Assembly (NCBI GenBank): GCA_052244495.1
Contig: JBQPXH010000001.1
DNA: 64,000 bases
From: Cereibacter_A sp052244495
GTDB taxonomy: Bacteria > Pseudomonadota > Alphaproteobacteria > Rhodobacterales > Rhodobacteraceae
Strand: one strand, 5' to 3'
In this document: one piece after another, positions 1 to 7,607 of the stretch
Numbering within the stretch: position 1 is the stretch's first letter
How the letters are laid out: each line of letters begins with the position of its first letter
Notes under the pieces: generated by a model
Database searches by the model: none
Told to the model about the DNA's origin: nothing
The model's input: only the letters and a program-made list of their open reading frames with translations
Program-made: the position numbers and the translations under genes

Positions 1-90
1 GACCGACATCCGTTCCTTCAGCGCGTCCAGAGTGCTTTCGACGCGCGCACGGTTCTCTTCCACTTCACGTTCGATCTTCTCGGCGTTCAT
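1..90 (-). CDS. DUF3618-type protein, N-terminal fragment
   Basis: Only the first 30 codons lie in the window; the rest runs off the left edge. The visible peptide begins MNAEKIEREVEENRARVEST and continues with a charged helix ending LKERMSV. This is the usual opening of DUF3618 proteins, which follow with a membrane segment and are linked to holin-like proteins in Rhodobacterales. Its ATG overlaps the TGA of the upstream holin-like gene by one base (TGATG at 88-92), so it is the third gene of a minus-strand operon with the two genes to its right. Function is unknown; the family call rests on the N-terminus alone. Confidence 0.7.
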   Translation of the reverse strand, partial: MNAEKIEREVEENRARVESTLDALKERMSV

Positions 91-491
91 CACATTTGCT
101 CCCGTGCAAGCCGCACGTCGCGGCTGGTCTGTTCGATGGTGCGCTCGGGCACCAGGTTCGCGGCGCTCATGTCGCGGCGCCCGCGTCCAATGAGGATGCC
201 TCCGATCGCGGCGAGGCAGACGCCGACGATGAGGGCGGCCCATGCCGGCCCGACCCAGTGGGCGATCAGCACCACCAGCGCCTGCACCAGCACGAAAAGC
301 GCCACGAGAAGCAGGATCGCTCCCGCGGCGATCAGTTCCGCCCCTACGGCGAAGCTGCGCCCTGCTTCCGCGATCTCGGCCCGGACAAGACGGCTTTCGC
401 TGCGCACCAGTCCGGTCACGTCCTTCACGAGGTCCGACAGGAGGTCGGCGAAGGATCGATCTGCAGTGAGCGGACGCTTAGGAGCTTCCAT
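90..491 (-). CDS. Phage holin family (Hol_X-like) membrane protein
   Basis: This is a 133-residue protein with an amphipathic N-terminal helix (about residues 12-48) followed by two strongly hydrophobic segments (about 50-73 and 76-101) and a short charged tail. That arrangement fits the putative actinobacterial holin-X family, which is common in non-phage operons of alphaproteobacteria. There is no lysis gene nearby, so a phage function is unlikely; an envelope or stress role is inferred. Its start overlaps the end of the upstream anchor-protein gene by 14 bp, and its stop overlaps the DUF3618 start by one base, so the three are translationally coupled. Confidence 0.75.
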   Translation of the reverse strand: MEAPKRPLTADRSFADLLSDLVKDVTGLVRSESRLVRAEIAEAGRSFAVGAELIAAGAILLLVALFVLVQALVVLIAHWVGPAWAALIVGVCLAAIGGILIGRGRRDMSAANLVPERTIEQTSRDVRLAREQM

Positions 492-1341
492 CTTTCGCCT
501 CCGTTCCCGATGCGCCGGCGGGCTTGGTCGCGCCTAGGCCAGCGGTGCCGGCTGCGGTTCCGGTGGGATAGGCACTGCCGCTGCGGGCTTCAGCCTCGTT
601 CGTGCTCCCCGGCGTGGCAGGCCGCGATCCCGGCATTGCCGCACCGCTGGGCGAGCTGTAGCTGGCAGCGCCGGAGGGATTGCCTTTCGCCGCGGCCGTG
701 CCGCCCACGCCGGTTCCCGACGGAAGATCGTGCGACTTCGCGCCGAGCGGCTCGTGCGAAGCACGCTCATGGGCCGAACTGCCATAGGCGGTGTCGCGCC
801 ACGCGTCTGCTCCCATCCGGTCGCCCTCGTCCCAGTCGCCGCGGCGGCGGCGATCGGACGACGACGAGACGAGGAACCGCCCGATCGCGAGGCCGGCGAA
901 GAGAGCGCCTCCCACGAAGAGGGCGGGGTTCTCGCGACCGAACCGCGCGACGGATTGCGTCATGTCCTCCGCGGAGCGATGGCGCATCCGGTCAGCGAAA
1001 TCGTCGAGCGTGTTGATCGCCTGATGCACCATCCGCGGGGACTGTGGTGTATCTTCGCGCCGGTCGGCCTCTTCGGCGGCCTTGCGCATCGACTCCGCGA
1101 TCCCGTGGATGCCGTCGCAGAGGTCGCTCTTGCGCCGGTCCACCTCTTCCATGACGAGACGCGAGACGCTGCTGCGGGCGTGCCGCGCCTCGTGACGGGC
1201 ACGATCAGCGGCGCCGTGAAGCCGGTCGCGCGCGTCGTCCATCTCGTGGCGCGCGGCGTCACGCGCGGTTTCGCTGAGGCCCGGACGGCCGGACGTAGCC
1301 GAGGACGTCCCCGAGCCGGTCATGTTCTTGTCGGTCTGCAT
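478..1341 (-). CDS. Hypothetical single-pass membrane protein, DUF883-like layout
   Basis: This is a 287-residue protein whose start is set by GAGGAG just upstream of an ATG that opens MQTDKNMTGSG. A longer open frame runs upstream but has no ribosome binding site. Residues about 25-160 are charged and helical (many A, R, D, E, H). One hydrophobic stretch with GGALFAGLAIGRFLVSS follows at about 163-180, then a polar Gly/Ser/Ala/Thr-rich tail of about 100 residues. The layout recalls DUF883 (ElaB/YqjD) proteins, which are tail-anchored and bind ribosomes, but sequence identity is not established. It is first in the operon with the holin-like and DUF3618 genes. A GGAAC-N17-TGTT element lies about 70-100 bp upstream. 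Confidence 0.65.
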   Translation of the reverse strand: MQTDKNMTGSGTSSATSGRPGLSETARDAARHEMDDARDRLHGAADRARHEARHARSSVSRLVMEEVDRRKSDLCDGIHGIAESMRKAAEEADRREDTPQSPRMVHQAINTLDDFADRMRHRSAEDMTQSVARFGRENPALFVGGALFAGLAIGRFLVSSSSDRRRRGDWDEGDRMGADAWRDTAYGSSAHERASHEPLGAKSHDLPSGTGVGGTAAAKGNPSGAASYSSPSGAAMPGSRPATPGSTNEAEARSGSAYPTGTAAGTAGLGATKPAGASGTEAKDGSS

Positions 1342-1412
1342 CCTGATCTCCTCGAGATTGCTGCGGTTGGAACGGCGCAGCAGGGCGCCATGCCGACCTC
1401 GTGTCCCGCAGA

Positions 1413-1438
1413 AACAGGCGGCGCGGGTCATTTGTTCC
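1413..1438 (-). promoter_or_regulatory. Candidate GGAAC/GTT (ECF sigma-type) promoter
   Basis: On the minus strand GGAAC at 1438-1434 is followed after 17 bases by TGTT (1416-1413), about 72 bp before the ATG at 1341. EcfG general-stress sigma factors of alphaproteobacteria use GGAAC-N16/17-CGTT. The match is good at -35 and 3 of 4 at -10. Whether this organism has an EcfG-type sigma cannot be seen here. Confidence 0.35.
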
Positions 1439-1474
1439 GGCCTGCCGCCGGACGTCGGCGCCCCGGGGGCGATG

Positions 1475-1500
1475 GGAACCAAGGCACTCCGCGTCCGGTT
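1475..1500 (+). promoter_or_regulatory. Candidate GGAAC/GTT (ECF sigma-type) promoter
   Basis: GGAAC at 1475-1479 is followed after 17 bases by GGTT (1497-1500), 36 bp before the ATG at 1536, a normal promoter distance. It faces away from the similar element at 1413-1438, so both divergent transcripts could be read by one sigma factor. The downstream gene belongs to a general-stress family, which suits that reading. Confidence 0.35.
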
Positions 1501-1535
1501 GAGGGGCCGACCCATAGCCAAATCAGGAGGGCCGC

Positions 1536-2033
1536 ATGGCCGACAAGAAACTCGCCCAGACCGATCCCAAGGCCGTTCTCTGGAAGGAACTCGAGAAGGC
1601 GCATGCCGGGATGCTCGGGGTCGAAGGATCCGGACAGCACATGCAGCCCATGTCTCACCATTGCGATGAAGCCGCAGGCAAGCTCTGGTTTCTGACCAAG
1701 CGCAGCACCGACCTGTTCAAGGCGGTGGGGCCGGCCAGCAAGGCGCATTTCTGCGTCATCTCCAAGGATCAGGACTTCCATGCCTGCCTGTCGGGGTCGC
1801 TGGTTGCCGAGGGCGACCGGTCCAGGCTCGACGAGATGTGGAATCCGGTCGTCGCGGCGTGGTTCGAGGGCAAGGACGATCCGGACCTCGTGATGTTGTC
1901 GCTGAGACTTGGGAGTGCGGCGATCTGGGCCTCGACCAGTTCCTCGGCCCGCTTCGCCTACGAGATCGCAAAGGCCACCATGACGGAGTCCGACCCGGAC
2001 GTGGGCGTGCACAACGTCGTAGAATTCGCCTGA
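1536..2033 (+). CDS. General stress protein, pyridoxamine 5'-phosphate oxidase-like fold
   Basis: This is a 165-residue protein with a clear AGGAGG site before ATG. It matches the general stress protein 26-like group (split-barrel flavin/PNPOx-like fold). Features seen include the early segment GMLGVEGSGQHMQPMSH, the strand KLWFLTKRSTDLFKAVG, the segment HFCVISKDQDFHACLSGS, and the late core ARFAYEIAKATMTES. Members bind FMN or a related cofactor; substrates are not known. It stands alone, with a divergent envelope operon on its left and a hairpin just after the stop. Confidence 0.85.
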   Translation: MADKKLAQTDPKAVLWKELEKAHAGMLGVEGSGQHMQPMSHHCDEAAGKLWFLTKRSTDLFKAVGPASKAHFCVISKDQDFHACLSGSLVAEGDRSRLDEMWNPVVAAWFEGKDDPDLVMLSLRLGSAAIWASTSSSARFAYEIAKATMTESDPDVGVHNVVEFA

Positions 2034-2063
2034 GGTCGGGCCGCGGCGCGCATGAGCTACCCC

Positions 2064-2088
2064 CCTGCCGCAATGGGCTTGCGGCAGG
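2064..2088 (+). terminator. Hairpin after the general stress gene
   Basis: CCTGCCGCAA pairs with TTGCGGCAGG around a 5-base loop (TGGGC), giving a perfect 10-bp stem 31 bp after the stop at 2033. No T-tract follows, which is usual in this high-GC genome. It is probably the transcript end. Confidence 0.5.
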
Positions 2089-2215
2089 CGGCAGATGACG
2101 GAAAACGGCTGGGACCGGGCGCCGCCTCCGCGTCATTGTCAGGAGGAGCTTTTTGCGGGAACCTGAGGAACCGGCCTTCGCACGGGTGCGTTTGGAGCCG
2201 GAAGAGGAGGGTATA

Positions 2216-2461
2216 ATGGCATATATGTTGGGAATACTGCTGTTCCTGTGCATGCTCGCGGTGTGCTGGTACGGCTTCATGGCCGCGGAACGTCAGGGCG
2301 GCCGTCACGCGATGGCGCGGTCGCGCAGCTCCGAGCCCGCACCGTCCCCGTCGCCGCCATCACCGTCTGCGGCATCGTCCGCGTCGGCGCCCTCGGCTGA
2401 CACGTCGAAGCCGAAGCCGGCCGTCGCGAAATCGTCGGAAAAGCCTGCCGACAGCGTCTGA
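2216..2461 (+). CDS. Small single-pass membrane protein
   Basis: This is an 81-residue hypothetical protein. The start is ATG at 2216 with GAGGAGG directly upstream; the frame is open further upstream but without a site. Residues 4-22 (MLGILLFLCMLAVCWYGFM) form one membrane helix. The remaining 60 residues are a low-complexity tail of Ser, Pro, Ala and Lys. No family is recognised. A strong hairpin follows at 2509. The start signal and helix support a real gene, but the tail could be translated GC-rich sequence. Confidence 0.5.
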   Translation: MAYMLGILLFLCMLAVCWYGFMAAERQGGRHAMARSRSSEPAPSPSPPSPSAASSASAPSADTSKPKPAVAKSSEKPADSV

Positions 2462-2508
2462 CGCAGACAAGGGCATTGGCCGGGCATCTGCCCCATGTCC
2501 GGACAACT

Positions 2509-2542
2509 CGGAGCGCAGCCTTCCCCCGGAGGCTGCGCTCCG
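2509..2542 (+). terminator. Strong hairpin, probable terminator
   Basis: CGGAGCGCAGCC pairs exactly with GGCTGCGCTCCG, extended by a T-A pair, giving a stem of 12-13 bp about 50 bp after the small membrane gene and 175 bp before the PsiE gene. There is no T-run. The perfect symmetry lets it act in either direction. Confidence 0.5.
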
Positions 2543-2717
2543 ATCCATACGGGAACCCTGATCCTTGCGGGAGTTCTGAACGTCGCGGGAGAGGACCTGG
2601 GACCATCCGAAGTCTCGGCGGTGCCAAAGTGGTTGCTTGAACCGCAGCGACTGTCTTCCCTTTCGCGTTCCGCGGTTGGCCATGGCGCGGCGGGCTGCTA
2701 GCCTTCAAGTGTGACGA

Positions 2718-3161
2718 GTGCGAGAGGAACCAAAGTTGGAAGGCAGCAAAGAGGTGCCCAGCGCCGAGGACAGCGGGGCGGTCGAGGCAAGCAATACCGA
2801 GAAGACAGTGATGGTGGCGGCGCTCGGGGTGATCGAGCGCGGACTTCTCATCCTCGTCGCGATCCTTACGCTCGCAGCGACAGCAAACGAGATCTGGTCG
2901 ATCTTCGTGCGCTGGAGCGTCGATCTCGGCGACATCCTGCTGATGTTCCTCTACACCGAGGTCATCGGGATGGTCGCGGTCTTCTACACCGGCAAGGGCT
3001 TGCCCTTCGTCTATCCGATCTTCATCGCCATCACCGCGCTTGCCCGACTGATCGTTCTTCAGGGCAAGGACATGGATCCGCAGAACATCGTGCTCGAGGC
3101 CTCGGCGATCCTGCTCCTCGCGGTCGCCGCCGTGGTGCTGCTACGACTGGCGCGGCGCTGA
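2718..3161 (+). CDS. PsiE-family (phosphate-starvation-inducible) membrane protein
   Basis: This is a protein of up to 147 residues with an acidic hydrophilic N-terminus and four hydrophobic segments (about residues 31-56, 68-90, 95-112, 123-143), the size and layout of PsiE family proteins. The role is unknown; E. coli psiE answers to phosphate and cAMP. The GTG at 2718 has no convincing ribosome binding site, whereas GAGAGG at 2722-2727 sits well for a TTG at 2735 (giving MEGSKEVP), so the true start may be 17 bases later. A monocistronic unit is likely: a hairpin lies upstream and the next gene is convergent. Confidence 0.75.
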   Translation: MREEPKLEGSKEVPSAEDSGAVEASNTEKTVMVAALGVIERGLLILVAILTLAATANEIWSIFVRWSVDLGDILLMFLYTEVIGMVAVFYTGKGLPFVYPIFIAITALARLIVLQGKDMDPQNIVLEASAILLLAVAAVVLLRLARR

Positions 3162-3283
3162 CGGGAGCCGGACGTTCCGGCATCCGGATGGTCCGAGCCG
3201 CCTGCGGTTGGCGGGCGAGAAGGACCGAAGAGGCAGTCCCGTCGCAGGACCGCCCTTGAGCCGAACTCCGGTTAGCTACCGTG

Positions 3284-4378
3284 TCAGGCGGCGCCGAGGG
3301 TCGCCTCGGGGAACATCGCCGCCATGGCCCGTGCATCGGCCGCACAGATGCCACGCTCCGTCACGAGGCCGGTGACCAGCGCCGCCGGCGTCACGTCGAA
3401 GGCCGGGTTTCTCGCGCCGGTGCCGTCGGGCGAGATCTGCACGGAGAGGACCGTGCCGTCGGGCGCCTTGCCCTGCACATGGGTCACTTCGCTGCCGGAC
3501 CGCTCTTCGATCGGGATCTCCTTCACGCCGTCCCGCACCGTCCAGTCGATGGTCGGCGAGGGGAGCGCGACGTAGAAGGGCACGTCGTTCGCCTTCGCGG
3601 CCAGCGCCTTCAGGTAGGTCCCGATCTTGTTGCAGACGTCGCCCTGCGCGGTGGTCCGGTCGGTGCCGACGATCACCATGTCCACCTCGCCGTGCTGCAT
3701 GAGATGCCCGCCGGCATTGTCCACGATGAGGTCGTGGCTCACGCCGTGCGAATTCATCTCCCAGGCGGTCAGCAGGGCGCCCTGGTTCCGGGGCCGGGTC
3801 TCGTCCACGAAGACGTGGACGTCGATGCCCTCGTCGATCGCATGGTAGATCGGCGACGTGGCGGTTCCCCAGTCGACGGTGGCGAGCCAGCCCGCATTGC
3901 AATGGGTGAGGATGTTCACGCGGCCCTTCTTGCGCGCGGCAATCTCGCGGATGATGCCGAGGCCGTGCTGTCCGATCCGGCGGTTGATCTCCACATCCTC
4001 GTCACAGATCTCTGCCGCGCGGCGTGCGGCCGCCGCGGCGCGCTCCGAGGGCGGAAGTGGCGCCAGAAGGCGCTGCATTTCATTCAGTGCCCAGCGCAGG
4101 TTGATTGCTGTGGGCCTCGTCTCGTGCAGAACCTGCCAGGTCTCGGCCAACGAGGCATCCGACGGATCCTCCGCCATCTGCACGGCCATGCCCCACGCGG
4201 CCGTTGCGCCGATGAGCGGCGCGCCGCGTACCCACATGTCCCGGATCGAGGCGGCGAATTCGGACCGGTTGCGCAGGGGCACGATCCGCAACTCGTGCGG
4301 CAGCCAGCGCTGGTCGATGATGCGGACCTCGCCCTCCTCGGTCCAGATCGAGCGGAATGGGGTGCCGTTGATCTTCAC
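3284..4378 (-). CDS. mtnA: S-methyl-5-thioribose-1-phosphate isomerase
   Basis: This 364-residue protein isomerises the aldose 5-methylthioribose-1-phosphate to the ketose form in 5'-methylthioadenosine salvage (cytosol). Catalytic residues of the family are in place: Cys160 in LTHCNAGW and Asp240 in VGTDR, the same numbering as the Bacillus enzyme. The motif RGAPLIGATAAWG (51-63) and the substrate-binding VDNAGG (219-224) are also present. No other mtn gene is in the window, so mtnP or an aldolase must be elsewhere if the pathway is complete; the enzyme could also serve 5-deoxyribose-1-phosphate salvage. A GGAG site precedes the ATG. Confidence 0.95.
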   Translation of the reverse strand: MKINGTPFRSIWTEEGEVRIIDQRWLPHELRIVPLRNRSEFAASIRDMWVRGAPLIGATAAWGMAVQMAEDPSDASLAETWQVLHETRPTAINLRWALNEMQRLLAPLPPSERAAAAARRAAEICDEDVEINRRIGQHGLGIIREIAARKKGRVNILTHCNAGWLATVDWGTATSPIYHAIDEGIDVHVFVDETRPRNQGALLTAWEMNSHGVSHDLIVDNAGGHLMQHGEVDMVIVGTDRTTAQGDVCNKIGTYLKALAAKANDVPFYVALPSPTIDWTVRDGVKEIPIEERSGSEVTHVQGKAPDGTVLSVQISPDGTGARNPAFDVTPAALVTGLVTERGICAADARAMAAMFPEATLGAA

Positions 4379-4567
4379 GGGATGCCTCCGGTTCAGTCCT
4401 GCGTGGAACGTCCGACAGAAGGCCCCGACGCGGTCCCGAGGTCAAGGGACGCCCGCCTGCTTGCGACGATCCGCGCGGTGCCGCGATGTCCCCGTGACCG
4501 GGAGCGGCACAGGAGACGAACGGGTCGGCGGATGCAGAACGAGCGATACCCGCCAACCGCGGGAGCC

Positions 4568-5005
4568 TCAGTTGACCTTTCGCTGAGGCATGAACGGCAG
4601 CGGAGCGACGGGCACCCCGTCCTCGAGCAGCCGACGCGCCTCTTCCAGCCGCGCCTCGCCGTAGATCGCACGCTCGGGAGACTCGCCTGCGTGGATCTTC
4701 CGCGCCTCGGCGGCGAAGTTCATCCCGACGTATTCCGAATTTTCCTGAACCTGCCGCCGCAGCATCTGCAATGCCTGCTCGAGTTCCGACGCGGGGGTCG
4801 CAAGCGGCCGCGCCGGTTCCTCGGGCGGCTGCGCCTTGCGCGTGGGCCGGACGGCCGGCGCCATCAGCACCTTCTCGATCTCGTGCGATCCACAGACGGG
4901 GCAGGTGACGCGGCTGGCCTCTGCAAGCGTGTCGAAGGCGGCGGACGACTGGAACCAGCTTTCGAAGCCGTGGTCCGCAGCGCATCTGAGGGAATAGCGG
5001 ATCAT
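4568..5005 (-). CDS. DUF1178 family zinc-ribbon-like protein
   Basis: This 145-residue protein starts MIRYSLRCAADHGFESWF, the conserved opening of DUF1178. Four cysteines, C8 and, after the start-proximal segment, CPVCGS, could bind zinc. The C-terminal half has the conserved YVGMNFAAEARKIHAGESPE and the family ending with basic residues. An upstream in-frame ATG would add 13 residues but breaks the family start. The function is unknown. It lies 69 bp after the Nudix gene on the same strand and is probably cotranscribed with it. Confidence 0.88.
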   Translation of the reverse strand: MIRYSLRCAADHGFESWFQSSAAFDTLAEASRVTCPVCGSHEIEKVLMAPAVRPTRKAQPPEEPARPLATPASELEQALQMLRRQVQENSEYVGMNFAAEARKIHAGESPERAIYGEARLEEARRLLEDGVPVAPLPFMPQRKVN

Positions 5006-5074
5006 GTTCGCACCGAAGGAGGCCGCGCGGCCGCGGCCATTCATCCTGTCAGGTATGGAGGGATCTTGCGAGGT

Positions 5075-5572
5075 TCAACGGGCGCCCAGCGGCAATTGGT
5101 CCAGAGCCCCGTCTTCGTCCGGATCGAAGCCTGCGAGGATCCCCTGCAACTCCGGCTCGGCCACCTGCCGGGCTGCCTGTTCGGGCGCGAACCACTTCCG
5201 CTTGCGCTGTTCGCGCTCGGGGAAGGTGTCCGCCAGCTCCTCGACCTCAAGCGCGAAGACGGCCACCTGACAGGCTATGCTGCCGGAATTCCGGTTGAGC
5301 TTCCGATAGGTGAACCGACCCAGCGGACGGGACCCGACCGCGCCTCGGACGCCTGCCTCTTCCCAGGCTTCCTGCGCGGCCGAACCGGCATCATCGAGTC
5401 CCGCGATGCGCCCGCCCTTGGGGATGACCCATCGGCCGGTGTCGCGGCTCGTGATGAGAAGGATCTGAACCTGTCCGGCCTCGCGCCGCCAGCAGATGGC
5501 GCCGCATTGCGGACGGAAGGTTTCCGCTCCGCCCGCACCGCCCGTGATCAACCTGAAACGCCCGTCGCCCAT
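5075..5572 (-). CDS. NUDIX hydrolase
   Basis: This is a 165-residue protein starting after AGGAGAGG. The Nudix box begins at PKGGRIAGLDDAGSAAQEAW and continues EEAGV. It follows GX5EX7REUXEEXGU except that the first Glu is Asp and the Arg is Gln, while the metal-binding EEAG core is kept. Such proteins cleave nucleoside diphosphates linked to another moiety. The N-terminal RPQCGAICWRR and the ending resemble the diadenosine or diphosphoinositol polyphosphate group. Substrate cannot be assigned. The downstream partner is the DUF1178 gene; an AT-richer control region separates it from the divergent glutathione peroxidase. Confidence 0.88.
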   Translation of the reverse strand: MGDGRFRLITGGAGGAETFRPQCGAICWRREAGQVQILLITSRDTGRWVIPKGGRIAGLDDAGSAAQEAWEEAGVRGAVGSRPLGRFTYRKLNRNSGSIACQVAVFALEVEELADTFPEREQRKRKWFAPEQAARQVAEPELQGILAGFDPDEDGALDQLPLGAR

Positions 5573-5741
5573 CTGCCTCTCCTGCCGGGCCTCGAGGCCC
5601 GTTTCTCGTGTTATCGGCCTCCCGCCTGCTCTGCCCCGCGAGGCATTGCCAAATCTAACGCATCCTGACGCCAATTGGTTCGAGAATTGTCGCAGCCACA
5701 TGCAATTCTTTGCAATTGAAAGAGGGAAAAGTGTCGCAAGT

Positions 5742-5769
5742 TTGACGAAAGCATAGCTTCGCCTATGAT
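5742..5769 (+). promoter_or_regulatory. Sigma-70-type promoter for the glutathione peroxidase gene
   Basis: TTGACG (5742-5747) and TATGAT (5764-5769) are separated by 16 bases in an AT-richer stretch of a GC-rich window. The gene starts 73 bp further on. Just upstream TGCAATT occurs twice (5701 and 5711), a possible operator for this gene or the divergent Nudix gene. Confidence 0.6.
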
Positions 5770-5842
5770 CCTTTGGCAGGCGGTTCCGTAGATGAGCCGC
5801 TCCGTGCGCCTCCGGAAGGGGCGCCCTCCGCCGGAACCCGCC

Positions 5843-6373
5843 ATGTCTGCCCGTCCGCACCTCGCTCTTGCCTTCCTCCTGATCGCCGCGCCCGCCTTCG
5901 CGGCGGGGCCGCCTCCGGTGACGTTCGAGTCAATAGACGGGGGCCGGATCCAGTTCACGCAGTTGCAGAACGAAGGGCCGGTGCTCGTCGTGAACACGGC
6001 CTCGCTCTGTGGCTTCACCCCGCAATATGATGATCTTCAGGCCTTGTGGGACCGCTATCGCGACCGCGGGCTGACCGTGCTGGCCGTTCCTTCCGACGAT
6101 TTTCGGCAGGAACTGGACGACGAGGGCTCCGTGCGCGAGTTCTGCGCCACGAATTTCGATCTGACGATCCCCATGACGGTCATCACCCGGGTGACGGGCG
6201 AGGCGGCCCATCCCTTCTACCGCTGGCTTGCCGAGGAGCATGGCGTGGTGCCGCGGTGGAACTTCCACAAGGTGCTGATCGACGGCAACGGTGAGGTGGT
6301 GGCAAGCTGGCCGTCGCCGGTGCGGCCGACGGACCCGGCGATCGTCGACCGGATCGAGGCGCTGCTTCCGTGA
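5843..6373 (+). CDS. Glutathione peroxidase family protein, exported
   Basis: This 176-residue protein reduces hydroperoxides using thiols. Residues 1-20 (start MSARPHLALAFLLIAAPAFA) form a signal peptide, so it acts in the periplasm. The peroxidatic Cys lies in NTASLCGFTPQYDDLQ and the conserved Trp in PRWNFHKVLIDGNG. The usual Gln-containing FGGQE motif is altered to DDFRQEL, so the catalytic tetrad may be incomplete. An upstream ATG at 5792 would spoil the signal peptide. It is transcribed from the promoter at 5742 and may read through into the HDAC-like gene, which begins 23 bp later. Confidence 0.85.
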   Translation: MSARPHLALAFLLIAAPAFAAGPPPVTFESIDGGRIQFTQLQNEGPVLVVNTASLCGFTPQYDDLQALWDRYRDRGLTVLAVPSDDFRQELDDEGSVREFCATNFDLTIPMTVITRVTGEAAHPFYRWLAEEHGVVPRWNFHKVLIDGNGEVVASWPSPVRPTDPAIVDRIEALLP

Positions 6374-6395
6374 GGGAAAGCCGGAGCCAGCCGCT

Positions 6396-7607
6396 GTGAC
6401 AGAAGACCCCGGGGGCCTTGCGGCGCGGATCGCCGCAGGCCCGACCTTGCCGGACCACGGCGCCGCGGACCAGCCTGCGGCGGGCGGCACGGCGGCGAGG
6501 CCGCCGCGCCATGTCCCGCTCTTCATCGGATCCGAGATCTATCGCGGATCGAGCTACGGGATGCGCCACCCGCTGCGTGTGCCGCGGGTCTCCACGGTGA
6601 TGGACCTCGGGCGCGCCCTGGGGTGGCTTCCCGCCGACCGATACCGCACGTCGCCGCGCGCCAAGCCGGCGGCTCTCGAACTCTGGCATGCGCCGGCCTA
6701 TGTGGCGGCGCTGCAGGCCGCCGAGGCCGGGCTTGCCTCGCCCCCCACGCTCGCCCGCCACGGTCTCGGGACGATTTCCAATCCGGTCTTTCCCGAGATG
6801 TTCCGCAGGCCCGCGACTGGCGCCGGGGGCGTCATGCTCGCGGCCGAGCTTCTGCGCGGGGGCGGCTGCATCCATGTGCCCGGCGGCGGCACGCACCACG
6901 GGATGCCTGACCGCGCGAACGGCTTCTGCTATCTCAACGATCCCGTGCTGGGGATGCTCGTCCTGCGCCGGATCGGGCTGCGGCGGATCGCCTATGTCGA
7001 CATCGACGCGCATCACCCGGACGGGGTGGAGCATGCTTTTGCGGGCGATCTCGAGGCATTGCTGATCTCGGTGCACGAGGAAGCGCGCTGGCCCTTCACC
7101 GGCACGATTGACGCCGACGGGGGCGGCAACTGCTTCAACCTGCCGGTCCCGCGCGGCTTCAACGACACCGAGATGCGGGCTGTGCTCGAGGGGCTGATCC
7201 TGCCCCGGCTTGCCGCCTTCCGCCCCGAGGCGCTGGTGCTGCAATGCGGGGCGGATGCGCTGGAGGAGGATCCTCTCTCGCGCCTCGCCCTCTCGAACAA
7301 CGCCTATTTCGAGGTGGTGGCGGCCCTTCGCCCGATGGCGCCGCGCGTCCTCGTGCTGGGCGGCGGGGGCTACAATCCCTGGTCGGTGGGGCGCTGCTGG
7401 ACGGGCATCTGGTCCGTGCTGGCCGGCCACGAGATCCCCGACCGCCTGCCGGAGCCCGCCCGCGCCGTCCTGGCCGCCCTGGACTGGGGCGGAGGTGGGC
7501 GACCGCCCCCGGAGCCGCGGCTCGTCGAGACCTTGCGGGACCCCGCGCGCGAGGGGCCCGTGCGGCCCGAGATCAGGGAGCGGCTCGCCCGCCTTGCGCG
7601 CCGATGA
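6396..7607 (+). CDS. Histone deacetylase superfamily zinc hydrolase
   Basis: This 403-residue protein is related to AcuC, acetylpolyamine amidohydrolases and class II HDACs; it removes acyl groups from amines using zinc. The HDAC core starts near residue 40. Motifs are THHGMPDRANGFCYLND (166-182), zinc ligands in VDIDAHHPDG (201-210), Asp in GADALEEDPLS (about 287) and the transition-state Tyr in GGGGYNPW (about 320). The usual HHGD is HHPD here. GTG at 6396 is preferred because a GGAG lies upstream and it does not overlap the gpx gene; the family core would also allow a later start. Its stop overlaps the thpR start (ATGA). Confidence 0.87.
   Translation: MTEDPGGLAARIAAGPTLPDHGAADQPAAGGTAARPPRHVPLFIGSEIYRGSSYGMRHPLRVPRVSTVMDLGRALGWLPADRYRTSPRAKPAALELWHAPAYVAALQAAEAGLASPPTLARHGLGTISNPVFPEMFRRPATGAGGVMLAAELLRGGGCIHVPGGGTHHGMPDRANGFCYLNDPVLGMLVLRRIGLRRIAYVDIDAHHPDGVEHAFAGDLEALLISVHEEARWPFTGTIDADGGGNCFNLPVPRGFNDTEMRAVLEGLILPRLAAFRPEALVLQCGADALEEDPLSRLALSNNAYFEVVAALRPMAPRVLVLGGGGYNPWSVGRCWTGIWSVLAGHEIPDRLPEPARAVLAALDWGGGGRPPPEPRLVETLRDPAREGPVRPEIRERLARLARR

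Noticed and set aside
90..491. Holin-like gene as sign of a prophage
   Set aside because: No endolysin, structural or integrase genes nearby; such holin-X proteins are common in chromosomal envelope operons.
2552..2575. GGAAC-type promoter for the PsiE gene
   Set aside because: The spacer is one base short of the consensus and the element is 143 bp or more from the start; weaker than the pair at 1413-1500.
3281..5668. Plus-strand open frame of nearly 800 codons across mtnA, DUF1178 and Nudix genes
   Set aside because: It crosses three confidently identified minus-strand genes and their spacers; no domain in the product.
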